DNA of 64,000 nt, taken from contig NZ_CAMIHD010000008.1 of assembly GCF_946222835.1 (NCBI RefSeq), forward strand, positions 1 through 64,000, given 5' to 3'. The notes below the pieces were generated by a model. The model saw only the letters and a program-made list of their open reading frames with translations, had not been told where the DNA came from and made no database searches. Positions 17,292 to 25,124 of this stretch are shown here, in pieces. A program made the translations under genes and the position numbers. The number at the start of each line of letters is the position of its first letter. The stretch's first letter is position 1. This DNA comes from an uncultured Corynebacterium sp. (lineage in GTDB: Bacteria > Actinomycetota > Actinomycetes > Mycobacteriales > Mycobacteriaceae).

Positions 17292-17903
17292 ATATTGCTG
17301 CTTGTATTTAGGGGGCGGTGGGGTCATTGCCGTGGTTGTCCGGTGTGCTGCAACGGTCTTTGAGACTCCTACCTGCGCGTCGCAATCCGGCTTCGAGAAG
17401 TTGGCGGCTGTTAAAAGCCGCCCGAGGCGCGCTGGGAATGGCTAAGGGACACATCTCTATCTTGTGGGGATATATGGCTGCCGTGCAGTTCGCAGTCGTT
17501 CCCGTTCGGCGCTGGGGGCGGGGCACCGTAGCGTTTGGGTCAAATTCTCGTGTTAGAACCCCACCTATTCCTCTTTCAGTACATATGCGTGACATATGCG
17601 TGCGGCTAGGGCAGGTGCTTGTTGCCGGGGACGGGTACTAGTCGTCTAAGTCAGAATGTTGCTATCAGCGCGAGCGTCTTGCAGAGGTCAAAAAGGTTTA
17701 TTTGGAGGGCAAGAGAGGCTCTCAATTTGCTTTGGTGTCGAAAGTCACAATTTAGAAAATTCTTAATTGTTAAGTTTGCTTTAAGTCAAGGGATTGCTTC
17801 GCGGGAGGTGGCCTAGTGGTTGGTGTTTGTACTGGTTATGGCTTTAAAGGTTCTGTCTCTATTTGGAAATTGTTCGCTCAGGGGAGTTAAATCTCGACAA
17901 TGT

Positions 17904-17928
17904 CAACGAAAGGTAACGAAGCGATAAC
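17904..17928 (+). promoter_or_regulatory. Phased repeats, candidate MtrA binding site
   Basis: Three copies of an AAC-containing half site (TCAACGAA, GGTAACGAA, GATAACAA) with the AAC cores at 17905, 17915 and 17926, that is 10 and 11 bp apart. OmpR-family regulators such as MtrA bind direct repeats one helical turn apart. MtrA is known to repress nlpC in C. glutamicum. The assignment to MtrA is inference. Confidence 0.5.
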
Positions 17929-18031
17929 AAACCTTATTTTGGTGTCGCGAATGGACATTGCTTGTGATGATTTCGTAACCTATTCGAGACATTGAGTTAC
18001 CGCCCGAAAGGTGCTCAATCTAAACAGAAGA

Positions 18032-18160
18032 ATTACAGCGCCGCATCTGGCCCTTCCTACTGAGGGGCCGAGTGGAGGAAATCCTAAAGGAATGGATTCC
18101 CAACGAACGCTAGTCCCCCAGGGTCAGAGCTTCCCCCACGTGGTGAAGTAGGCGCGCAGG
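18032..18160 (+). promoter_or_regulatory. Structured 5' leader of nlpC, possible riboswitch
   Basis: The leader can form a closing stem GCGCC/GGCGC (about 18040 and 18153). Enclosed are a hairpin GGCCC/GGGCC (18050-18070), GGAAATCC/GGATTCC and C/G-rich runs. c-di-AMP (ydaO-type) riboswitches are known before NlpC/P60 and Rpf genes in actinobacteria. I could not identify their conserved core here, so the class stays open. Confidence 0.35.
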
Positions 18161-18179
18161 AAGATTTGGAGTTTTAAAC

Positions 18180-18809
18180 ATGACACAGCACCGTCGTCAG
18201 GGCAACAAGAACACCCGTCGCATTGCATCTACCGCAGCACTGGCTGCCACCGCAGCCGTCGTAGCGCCAGGCGTAGCCCAGGCAGCAGAGGTCGTTGTAC
18301 CTAACACCGACTACCGCTTCGAGGTAGCAGGTCTGGAAAATGTTCCGAACATCGATCAGGTTCCGAACATCGACCACTACGTTCCATCCCTGGGTAAGGT
18401 TTCTAACCAGCAGAACAACAACTACGCAGCAGCTGGCCACAAGTCGGCCGCTCCGGCACAGCAGTCCGTTGGTGAGAAAGCACTGGCTGCAGCCCGCTCC
18501 GTAATTGGCTCCCCGTACGTTTACGGCGCCGCAGGCCCGAATGCCTTCGACTGCTCCGGACTGACCAGCTGGGCTTATGCTCAGGCTGGCAAGCAGATTC
18601 CGCGTACCTCCCAGGCTCAGGCTTCTGCTGGTACCCCGGTACCTCTGGATCAGCTGCAGCCGGGTGACATCATCGCTTACTACGGTGGTGCTTCCCACGT
18701 CGGTATCTACACCGGACACGGCACCATCATTGACGCTCTTAACTCTGGCGTCCCGGTTCAGGAGCGCGACCTGAACTACATGCCGATTCACTCCGCAGTT
18801 CGCTTCTAA
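18180..18809 (+). CDS. Secreted NlpC/P60 peptidoglycan hydrolase
   Basis: A 209-residue exported protein. The signal peptide is about residues 1-36 (AQA cleavage), a linker contains the tandem NVPNIDQVPNID, and the C-terminal NlpC/P60 domain spans residues ~95-209. The catalytic cysteine is Cys125 (FDCSGL) and the histidine is His173 (SHVGIY). The third position, usually His/Asn/Gln before Ala, is Asp185 (TIIDALNSG), so activity may be altered. The family cleaves peptide stems of peptidoglycan. The gene corresponds to nlpC (cg2402) of C. glutamicum by position. A hairpin terminator follows it. Confidence 0.93.
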   Translation: MTQHRRQGNKNTRRIASTAALAATAAVVAPGVAQAAEVVVPNTDYRFEVAGLENVPNIDQVPNIDHYVPSLGKVSNQQNNNYAAAGHKSAAPAQQSVGEKALAAARSVIGSPYVYGAAGPNAFDCSGLTSWAYAQAGKQIPRTSQAQASAGTPVPLDQLQPGDIIAYYGGASHVGIYTGHGTIIDALNSGVPVQERDLNYMPIHSAVRF

Positions 18810-18824
18810 GAGGTAGCGGATCGA

Positions 18825-18851
18825 GCCCTCCCCGTCGCGGGGAGGGCTTTG
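18825..18851 (+). terminator. Terminator after the first NlpC/P60 gene
   Basis: A 10-bp perfect GC-rich stem (GCCCTCCCCG at 18825-18834 with its complement 18838-18847), a TCG triloop and a short T-run. Confidence 0.8.
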
Positions 18852-18923
18852 TCGTGCATCAGGGGATAAAACCCGTTATAGTTAGTACGATTTTTAAAAA
18901 CTTCTAAGTCTAAGGGTCCTTAA

Positions 18924-19967
18924 GTGTCTAAACGAGTACTTCCTGCAGCTGCGCTTGTGGCAGCTCTTGCTGTTACGTCGGTTTCAGGGATTTCGCAGGT
19001 GGTCGCCCAGGAGGCGGCTCCGCAACAGGAATCCGGCGCGGGAGATGTAGACGCCCTGGTGGAGCGCGTTGGCGAGGTTGCGCGAAAAGTCTCCGCCAAG
19101 AACGAAGAAGTAAAAGAGCTAGAAATTCAGCTCGAGGAGAAAAAAGCCGAAGTTTCGGCCTCTGAACGTGCGGCTGCTGAGGCCCAGAGTCGTGCGGAGG
19201 ATGCGAAGGGTGATGTGTCCGCGCAGCAGGGCCGGGTTAACGGAATTGCGCAGTCGCGCTACCGTGGGGATTCCCGATCTGCAGTGTCTGGTGCACTGGC
19301 TGCAGAAGACCCTTCGGATGCTGTAGAGCGAGTGGGCTACCTTGGTGCGCTATCCCGCAAGGCCCAGCGCACCCTCGATGCAAAAGCCGATGCTGCATCC
19401 CTGGCAGAAGAGGAAAAGCACAAGGCTGGAGACGCCGTAGCCAAGGTCCGCGAGGAAAAGAAGGCGCTCGAAGAACAGCGTGAGAAGCTTCTCAAGGAAA
19501 AGGAGGAGCTGGAAAAGCAGCAAAAGGACATCGAGAAACAGGTTGACGCTCTCGATGAACGGCAGCGCGAGGCCTGGGAGGGCCAGTTCGGTGGATCCGA
19601 TAAGCCGGATATGGATTTAGGTGAGGTTGCAGACGGGGCAGCTTCTGCTGCGTTGTCGAAGCTGGGTTCGCCTTATGGCTGGGGTGCGGCAGGCCCGGAT
19701 CAATTCGACTGCTCTGGCCTTATGTTCTGGGCGTATCAGCAGATTGGCAAGTCCATTCCGCGTACGTCGCAGGCCCAGATTGCTGGCGGTACATCGGTGC
19801 CACTAGAGGACCTGCAGCCGGGCGATATCGTGGGTTACTATCCTGGAGTGACGCACGTGGGAATGTACATTGGCAACGGCCAGGTGGTGCATGCTTCTAC
19901 CTATGGCGTACCCGTCCAGGTAGTGCCGCTAAAATCCATGCCGATTACTGGAACGGCTCGTTACTAA
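18924..19967 (+). CDS. Secreted NlpC/P60 hydrolase with coiled coil (RipC-like)
   Basis: A 347-residue exported endopeptidase. The signal peptide is about residues 1-29 (VVAQE). A long Glu/Lys/Ala-rich coiled coil spans residues ~42-215, and the C-terminal NlpC/P60 domain ~235-347 has the full triad Cys263 (FDCSGL), His311 and His323 (VVHAS). The architecture matches mycobacterial RipC and corynebacterial septal hydrolases that are activated through the FtsEX pathway; that link is inference. GTG start at 18924. pimB' starts at the next base after its stop, so translation is coupled. Confidence 0.94.
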   Translation: MSKRVLPAAALVAALAVTSVSGISQVVAQEAAPQQESGAGDVDALVERVGEVARKVSAKNEEVKELEIQLEEKKAEVSASERAAAEAQSRAEDAKGDVSAQQGRVNGIAQSRYRGDSRSAVSGALAAEDPSDAVERVGYLGALSRKAQRTLDAKADAASLAEEEKHKAGDAVAKVREEKKALEEQREKLLKEKEELEKQQKDIEKQVDALDERQREAWEGQFGGSDKPDMDLGEVADGAASAALSKLGSPYGWGAAGPDQFDCSGLMFWAYQQIGKSIPRTSQAQIAGGTSVPLEDLQPGDIVGYYPGVTHVGMYIGNGQVVHASTYGVPVQVVPLKSMPITGTARY

Positions 19968-21071
19968 GTGGCCCGCGTTCTGCTGGTAACGAATGACTTT
20001 CCCCCCAAAATCGGTGGGATTCAGTCCTACCTGCGCGATTTCGTTGCAACACTAGATCCGCGCGAGGTAGTTGTCTTTGCTTCTACTCAAGAGCCGCCGG
20101 CGGAATTCGATAGCGCGGTGGACTATAAAGTTATTCGCTGGCCCCGGCGAGTGATGCTGCCGACGCCGGCGACGGTGCGGCGAATGCAAGAGATTATTCG
20201 CGCGGAGAATATCGACATTGTGTGGTTTGGTGCTGCAGCGCCTTTGGCTTTGATGGGCAAGGCCGCAAAGGAGGCGGGGGCCACCCGGGTAGTCGCCACT
20301 ACGCACGGTCACGAAGTGGGTTGGTCGATGGTGCCTGGCGCTAGGCAATGCCTGCGCCGCATCGGCGATTACGCTGACGTGATTACCTATATCTCCGACT
20401 ACACTCTGCGTCGGTTGCGGCGGCCATTCGGACCGAACCCGCGTTGGGAGCACCTTCCGTCCGGGGTGAGCGTGGAAGGTTTGTCCCCGGCCACGCCGGA
20501 GCAGCGCGCAGCTGCCAAGGCAGAGTTCGGGATAAGCGGACCCACCATCGTATGCATTTCGCGGTTTGTCCCGCGCAAGGGCCAAGACCAACTACTGCGT
20601 GCCATGCCCTTGGTACGTGAGGAATTTCCGGACGCGCAGCTTCTTCTCATTGGGCGCGGGCGCTACCGCGTGGCCTTAGAACAGCTAGCGGATATGTATT
20701 GTCCCGATGCGGTGATCCAAGAGGCTGAAAGCATTGAAACAGCCTTGCATGCGGCGGATGTTTTTGCCATGCCGGCGCGCACTCGTGGCGGCGGACTAGA
20801 TGTTGAAGGCCTGGGAATCGTCTATTTGGAGGCACAGGCTTGCGGCCTGCCGGTTATCGCCGGGGATTCTGGCGGAGCGCCGGAAACGGTGACGGGGGAG
20901 ACCGGGGTCGTCGTCAAGGGCTCCTCTGTGCAGGAACTGGCTGAGGCGCTGAAAGCTTTGCTGGCTGATCCGCAGCGGAGGATGCGCATGGGACAAGCGG
21001 GTCGTCGCCATGTGGAAGAAAATTGGACTTGGCGGATTATGGGGCAGCGATTGCGGCGTCTGCTTTCCTGA
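19968..21071 (+). CDS. pimB': GDP-mannose-dependent mannosyltransferase PimB'
   Basis: A GT4-family, GT-B-fold glycosyltransferase of 367 residues. It adds the second mannose to phosphatidylinositol monomannoside (Ac1PIM1 to Ac1PIM2), an early step of PIM/lipomannan synthesis at the inner face of the membrane. Seen here are NDFPPKIGGIQSYL at the N-terminus, TTHGHEVGW, the donor-site stretch ISRFVPRKGQ, and the EX7E motif in VEGLGIVYLEAQACG. The GTG start at 19968 follows the preceding stop directly. It is very similar to C. glutamicum NCgl2106. Confidence 0.93.
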   Translation: MARVLLVTNDFPPKIGGIQSYLRDFVATLDPREVVVFASTQEPPAEFDSAVDYKVIRWPRRVMLPTPATVRRMQEIIRAENIDIVWFGAAAPLALMGKAAKEAGATRVVATTHGHEVGWSMVPGARQCLRRIGDYADVITYISDYTLRRLRRPFGPNPRWEHLPSGVSVEGLSPATPEQRAAAKAEFGISGPTIVCISRFVPRKGQDQLLRAMPLVREEFPDAQLLLIGRGRYRVALEQLADMYCPDAVIQEAESIETALHAADVFAMPARTRGGGLDVEGLGIVYLEAQACGLPVIAGDSGGAPETVTGETGVVVKGSSVQELAEALKALLADPQRRMRMGQAGRRHVEENWTWRIMGQRLRRLLS

Positions 21072-21094
21072 TGTGACCCTAACCCTGTTGCCGG

Positions 21095-21100
21095 TATATT
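21095..21100 (+). promoter_or_regulatory. -10 element of glk, suggesting a leaderless mRNA
   Basis: TATATT ends 9 nt before the glk ATG, with TGTGAC at 21073-21078 as a weak -35 (16 bp spacing). The transcript should begin around 21106-21108, leaving essentially no leader. Confidence 0.55.
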
Positions 21101-21109
21101 CTGTTATGC

Positions 21110-22042
21110 ATGCTTAAGAATAACTCCGCCGATCTGACTATCGGCTTCGACGTCGGTGGCACCAACGTGCGCGGCGGAGTGATCACTCGGGAGGGTGAAA
21201 TTCTCGCTAGCCGCACGGTTCCCACTTCCATGGACGCCGAAGAGCTAGAAGCAGATATTGTGGGCATCGTCGATGAGCTGCGCGCCGATTACGAGGTTGA
21301 CGCCGTTGGACTTGCCTTGGCGGGATTTTTGGATCCTAAGTGTGAGGTAGTGCGTTTCGCCCCGCATCTTCCATGGCGGCATGCCAACGTGAGGGAATCC
21401 CTCTCACGGAAACTGGGCATGCATGTGCGCTTGGAGCACGATGCAAATTCCGCCGCCTGGGGTGAGTGGTGCTTTGGCGCCGGTCGCGGCGCGGAAGATT
21501 GGGTTTTCTTTGCAGTGGGTACCGGAATCGGTGCCACGCTAATGACACATGACACGATTTACCGCGGTGCGTTTGGTACCGCCCCAGAATTTGGGCATAT
21601 CGTGGTGGTCCCTAATGGTCGGCAGTGCTCCTGCGGCAAGCGTGGTTGTTTGGAACGTTATGCCTCTGGCACCGCATTGCCGGATACATGCGCTGATCTG
21701 CGCGGACGTTATGAGACTACGCTGCCGGCTGAACCCATAGGCAAAGAGATTACCCAGGCTGCGCGGCGTGGAGATCCGCTCGCCGTTGCAGTTATGGAAG
21801 ACTTTAGCCAGTGGCTGGGCCAAGGCCTATCCATTGTGGCCGATGTCCTCGATCCGGAGCTCATCGTGCTTGGCGGCGGCGTATCTCAAGACGCGGACTT
21901 GTACCTTGAGGGGGCAACCAATGCCATGGGGCAAGATATTGTCGGTGCTGGGCATCGCCCTCTTGCCCGTGTTGCCACCGCCGAATTGGGCTCAGCAGCG
22001 GGTATGATTGGCGTAGCCGATTTGGCCCGCAGCGGCCGTTAG
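21110..22042 (+). CDS. glk: ROK-family glucokinase
   Basis: A cytosolic hexokinase-fold enzyme of 310 residues that phosphorylates glucose. The phosphate-binding IGFDVGGTNVRGG lies at the N-terminus, the catalytic Asp is in LEHDANSAAWGE, and the zinc-binding ROK signature CSCGKRGCLE follows EFGHIVV. Position after pimB' matches glk (cg2399) in C. glutamicum. No ribosome-binding site precedes the ATG at 21110, in line with a leaderless transcript. Confidence 0.94.
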   Translation: MLKNNSADLTIGFDVGGTNVRGGVITREGEILASRTVPTSMDAEELEADIVGIVDELRADYEVDAVGLALAGFLDPKCEVVRFAPHLPWRHANVRESLSRKLGMHVRLEHDANSAAWGEWCFGAGRGAEDWVFFAVGTGIGATLMTHDTIYRGAFGTAPEFGHIVVVPNGRQCSCGKRGCLERYASGTALPDTCADLRGRYETTLPAEPIGKEITQAARRGDPLAVAVMEDFSQWLGQGLSIVADVLDPELIVLGGGVSQDADLYLEGATNAMGQDIVGAGHRPLARVATAELGSAAGMIGVADLARSGR

Positions 22043-22065
22043 AACTAACAAAGGACGACCTGGCG

Positions 22066-22806
22066 ATGGAAAACAAGTGGTACTGGGCTTTTAAGCACAT
22101 TTTCTTCGGACCTGCCCTGCGTATATGGAATCGTCCGTGGACCGAGGGCATAGAAAAAATCCCTGCTGAAGGACCCGCGATTTTGGTGTCGAACCACCAG
22201 GCCGTTATGGATTCTTTCTTCTTTCCGTTGGTCTGCCCCCGTCAGATCACCTTTCCGGCTAAGTCGGAATACTTCACCACTCCGGGGCTCGTCGGCAGCA
22301 TGCAAAAGTGGTTTTTCACCTCGGTAGGCCAGGTTCCCATTGAGCGCGATAGCGAGGACGCTGGCGACGCCATTGTGGAGACCGCGGAAGGCATTTTGTC
22401 CCGCGGCGATCTTTTCGGTATTTACCCGGAAGGCACCCGCTCCCCAGATGGTCGTGTATATAAGGGGCGTACCGGCATGGCTCGTATCGCCATGGAGACT
22501 AACCAGCCGGTATTTCCCATTGCGATGATCAATTCGCGCAAGGCGAATCCCATCGGTTCGTGGATTCCTCGTCCCTTCAAGGTCGGCGTGCGGGTGGGGG
22601 ACGCCATCTGGCCGCATGAGTGGGCAAAGGAACGTGGGCTGAACCCGTCGGAGCATGAGACCATCCGTGCCTTTACGGATTTTGTGATGCGTAATTTGGC
22701 CGAATTGAGCGAGCAGCCTTATGTTGATGTGTACGCCTCTGCTGTGAAGGCTTCACTCAAAGCCGGCCACGGTTACCCCGCCGGCGCAGAATACAAGGGG
22801 AGGTAA
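22066..22806 (+). CDS. plsC: 1-acyl-glycerol-3-phosphate acyltransferase (PlsC-like)
   Basis: A 246-residue membrane-associated acyltransferase of phospholipid synthesis. The catalytic NHX4D box appears as NHQAVMD and the phosphate-binding EGTRSPDG is in place. A hydrophobic N-terminal segment should hold it at the membrane. AAAGGACGACC precedes the ATG at 22066. In C. glutamicum and M. tuberculosis (Rv2182c) this gene sits in the same neighbourhood of mannolipid genes, so it may serve PIM acyl chains, though that is inference. Confidence 0.92.
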   Translation: MENKWYWAFKHIFFGPALRIWNRPWTEGIEKIPAEGPAILVSNHQAVMDSFFFPLVCPRQITFPAKSEYFTTPGLVGSMQKWFFTSVGQVPIERDSEDAGDAIVETAEGILSRGDLFGIYPEGTRSPDGRVYKGRTGMARIAMETNQPVFPIAMINSRKANPIGSWIPRPFKVGVRVGDAIWPHEWAKERGLNPSEHETIRAFTDFVMRNLAELSEQPYVDVYASAVKASLKAGHGYPAGAEYKGR

Positions 22807-22811
22807 GCACT

Positions 22812-23963
22812 ATTCCCAAGGCCCGCTTAGCCTGGCCAGATACCGCCAAAGGCGTATCCATCATCGGCGTTGTGCTGCTGCACGTCACGCTGGTGGTTCC
22901 GGAAGGTGAGCTAACATGGTTAGCCGCCCTAAACGTATGGCTGGATCCGCTCCGCCTACCATTGTTCTTTCTTGTATCCGGCTATTTCTCTACCAAGATT
23001 TTTCGCTATTCTTTTAGCGAGCTTTTTACTCGACGTCTGTGGTTTTTCCTCGTTCCCTATACGGTGTGGATGACCGTTGAACTGTGGACCAAGCGCATTG
23101 AGTACCACTGGGTATTTGGTGATCCTTATCTGCAGTTTACTGAGCTGCTGTATAACCTGCTTTTGGGGCACACTATGGCCTGGTTTATTCACGCGCTCAT
23201 TGGGTTCAATTTATTTTTGTGGGGCGTTCGCAAATTGCCGGCGTGGGCGGGCATAGGTTTAAGCTTTGCGCCGCTGCTTTTCATCGCGTGGCAGGACCAT
23301 TATTACTTCATCGGCAAAGCCATTATGTTCTTGCCCATCTTCGTCGGAGCGGCCTACTTGCGTGGGCCAATCACGCGGTTTGCCGACGCCGCCGAAGCAC
23401 CCTTCAAAGGCATCTTCCGCATCGGGTCCCTGTGGGCCTATTGTGCGGCTATCCTCAGCTATATTGCAGGACTGTCCATCCGGCGTACCTGGGATGCCGT
23501 CGAGGGTGAGGTATCGGTGCAGTGGCCATTGCCAGGTGGGGATTTCCTCGGCCGAGACGATTTGGATGTACTCATTCGCTTTGCAGAGCAGACGCTCGTA
23601 ACCCCAGCGGGCATCGTAGGTGCAGTCCTCATCAGCCATATTCCGGCGATTTCCGCTTTTGTAAAGTTCGTGGGCCGGCATACCCTGCCCATCTACTTAG
23701 CTCACCCGATCGGCATGACCCTGGGGTTTGGCTTCTTCATGGCCGACCGCGATTACGTGGTGAGCCTTGCCGGGCAGTGGCCGCTGGAGAATACCTGGTT
23801 TTGGATCGGAATGTGCTTTTTCTACTCGGCCGCGGCATCGGTGGCCCTGTGGGCGTTGGGGAAGGTCCCTATCCTTGGCTGGACGCTGGTTCCGCCGCGG
23901 ATCGATAGGCGCCGGCCCGTCGTAGAGCCAATGGTAGCGAACAAAGAACCAGTAGAGCAGTAA
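22812..23963 (+). CDS. Acyltransferase-3 family membrane protein with probable ATT start
   Basis: An integral membrane acyltransferase of about 383 residues with roughly ten helices; the family O-acylates envelope glycans or lipids. The frame remains open and conserved-looking upstream of the first standard start (GTG 22872): it encodes RLAWPDTAKGVSIIGVV, the usual N-terminal signature of the family, ending in the active-site histidine (LLHVTL). No ATG, GTG or TTG lies there. ATT at 22812 is 8 nt after a strong GGGGAGG, so an AUU start is the best reading. If wrong, the start is 22872 (363 residues). The 3' end overlaps mptC by 95 bp. Confidence 0.8.
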   Translation: MPKARLAWPDTAKGVSIIGVVLLHVTLVVPEGELTWLAALNVWLDPLRLPLFFLVSGYFSTKIFRYSFSELFTRRLWFFLVPYTVWMTVELWTKRIEYHWVFGDPYLQFTELLYNLLLGHTMAWFIHALIGFNLFLWGVRKLPAWAGIGLSFAPLLFIAWQDHYYFIGKAIMFLPIFVGAAYLRGPITRFADAAEAPFKGIFRIGSLWAYCAAILSYIAGLSIRRTWDAVEGEVSVQWPLPGGDFLGRDDLDVLIRFAEQTLVTPAGIVGAVLISHIPAISAFVKFVGRHTLPIYLAHPIGMTLGFGFFMADRDYVVSLAGQWPLENTWFWIGMCFFYSAAASVALWALGKVPILGWTLVPPRIDRRRPVVEPMVANKEPVEQ

Positions 23964-25050
23964 CGATGGCATAGTCGTTGCCCACGATGTGCTGCCACCA
24001 TGCCCAGTTCAGCTCTAGGTCATTGGCATGGGGCACAAGCCAGTGACCGCGGGCTAGGAGCGCCAGCCACGTCAGCGCGGCGAGCACCCAGTGGTGCTGC
24101 GCTACTAGGAGCACTCCCGCTAGCACGAGCCAGGTGAAATGATGCGACCACGACACCGGCGAGCACAGCAGCGATACTGACGCGGCCAGTAGCATGAGCA
24201 CTGCCTGATTTTCGTGGGAGAGGCGCTCCATGGCAAACCAAACGATGCCTACGACGAGGACAACAGCTACGAGCCACAGTGTTTCAGCGTGGTCCGGGAC
24301 TAGGCGGCTGAAGAATCCGCGCAGAGATTGGTTGGAGCTATAGGCCAGGCCGCCAATGCGGTTGGAATCCCGCAAGGTTTCGCTCCAGTACTGAATTGAG
24401 CTATGCGGATTGCAAGCAAAGGCGATGAGTCCTGCCGCGAGAAAGGCACCGAGTGCGCTGAAAAATGCGCGCCACTCGCGGCGGACGAAAAATACGGCGA
24501 GGAATACCGCAGGGGTGAGTTTGATAGCTATTGCGATACCGGTAAGCACGCCGCGGCCGCGGCCCGGGCGTAGCCAAAGAATATCTACTACTACCAGGGC
24601 GGTAAGCAAGATATTGACCTGGCCGAAGCTAAAAGTCTCCGTAATAGGCTCAGTAAGCATCGCAGCCAGAAGCGCCCAGCCTGCCCAGACGGGGCAGCCA
24701 ATGGAGCGCAGAACAAGGGCTACACAGGCCCACAGCGCAAGAAACGAGGCTATAGATACTATGAGGCTCGCGGCGGTAAGGGGAATCCAGCTCAACGGGG
24801 CAAAGAGTAAGGCTGCGAAGGGCGGGTAGGTAAAGGGGAGGGCGACATCGCGATTGCTGCCGACGAGATAGTCTTTGGCGTATAGGTCGCTGCCGAAGCC
24901 GGCACCACCTTCGCGGTAAACGTCGAGGTCAATGTGGTAGTAGGTGGAGAAATGGCCGGAGAAAAGCTCCGGAATATCAATCAGCCACCAAAGGGCCACG
25001 AGGGCAGATAGGCACAAGGGAAATGCAGTAAACCACAAAGATTTCTTCAC
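23869..25050 (-). CDS. mptC: GT87 mannosyltransferase, MptC/Rv2181 type
   Basis: A 393-residue polytopic GT-C glycosyltransferase with about ten to eleven membrane segments. The conserved acidic pair of the first loop is in YYHIDLDVYREGG. The GT87 family uses polyprenyl-phosphate-mannose. Synteny (plsC on one side, RNase AS and aroG on the other) matches M. tuberculosis Rv2181 and C. glutamicum MptC, which add alpha(1-2) mannose branches to lipomannan. ATG at 25050. The C-terminus overlaps the convergent acyltransferase gene by 95 bp. Confidence 0.85.
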   Translation of the reverse strand: MKKSLWFTAFPLCLSALVALWWLIDIPELFSGHFSTYYHIDLDVYREGGAGFGSDLYAKDYLVGSNRDVALPFTYPPFAALLFAPLSWIPLTAASLIVSIASFLALWACVALVLRSIGCPVWAGWALLAAMLTEPITETFSFGQVNILLTALVVVDILWLRPGRGRGVLTGIAIAIKLTPAVFLAVFFVRREWRAFFSALGAFLAAGLIAFACNPHSSIQYWSETLRDSNRIGGLAYSSNQSLRGFFSRLVPDHAETLWLVAVVLVVGIVWFAMERLSHENQAVLMLLAASVSLLCSPVSWSHHFTWLVLAGVLLVAQHHWVLAALTWLALLARGHWLVPHANDLELNWAWWQHIVGNDYAIVTALLVLCSLPLALRRAGAYRSAAEPASSQG

Positions 25051-25124
25051 GCCAGAAGTCTACAACCGTGTCTTTAAGGGGCCAATTTATCGCCTCCGAC
25101 TAGGCGGCGCTAGGCTTGGGAGAC

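Larger units (their letters stand above)
17284..18179. other. Long gene-free region ahead of nlpC
   Basis: About 900 bp with no believable protein. Visible items are a perfect tandem 11-bp repeat ACATATGCGTG at 17581-17602, an AT-rich segment near 17690-17800, phased AACGAA/TAAC repeats at 17904-17928 and a GC-rich, structured leader at about 18030-18160. The conserved-looking part is the last 300 bp, which should contain the promoter and 5' leader of the NlpC/P60 gene. Confidence 0.55.

Noticed and set aside
17318..17641. A 107-residue frame after qcrB
   Set aside because: Starts close to the terminator, low-quality composition and opposed by another open frame; no sign of coding selection.
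17806..17880. tRNA-like start GGTGGCCTAGTGGTTGGTG
   Set aside because: The D-arm resemblance is not followed by an anticodon stem or a proper T-arm, and no acceptor stem closes it.
18030..18180. Firm call of a c-di-AMP riboswitch before nlpC
   Set aside because: The conserved ydaO blocks could not be found by eye; kept only as a structured leader of unknown class.
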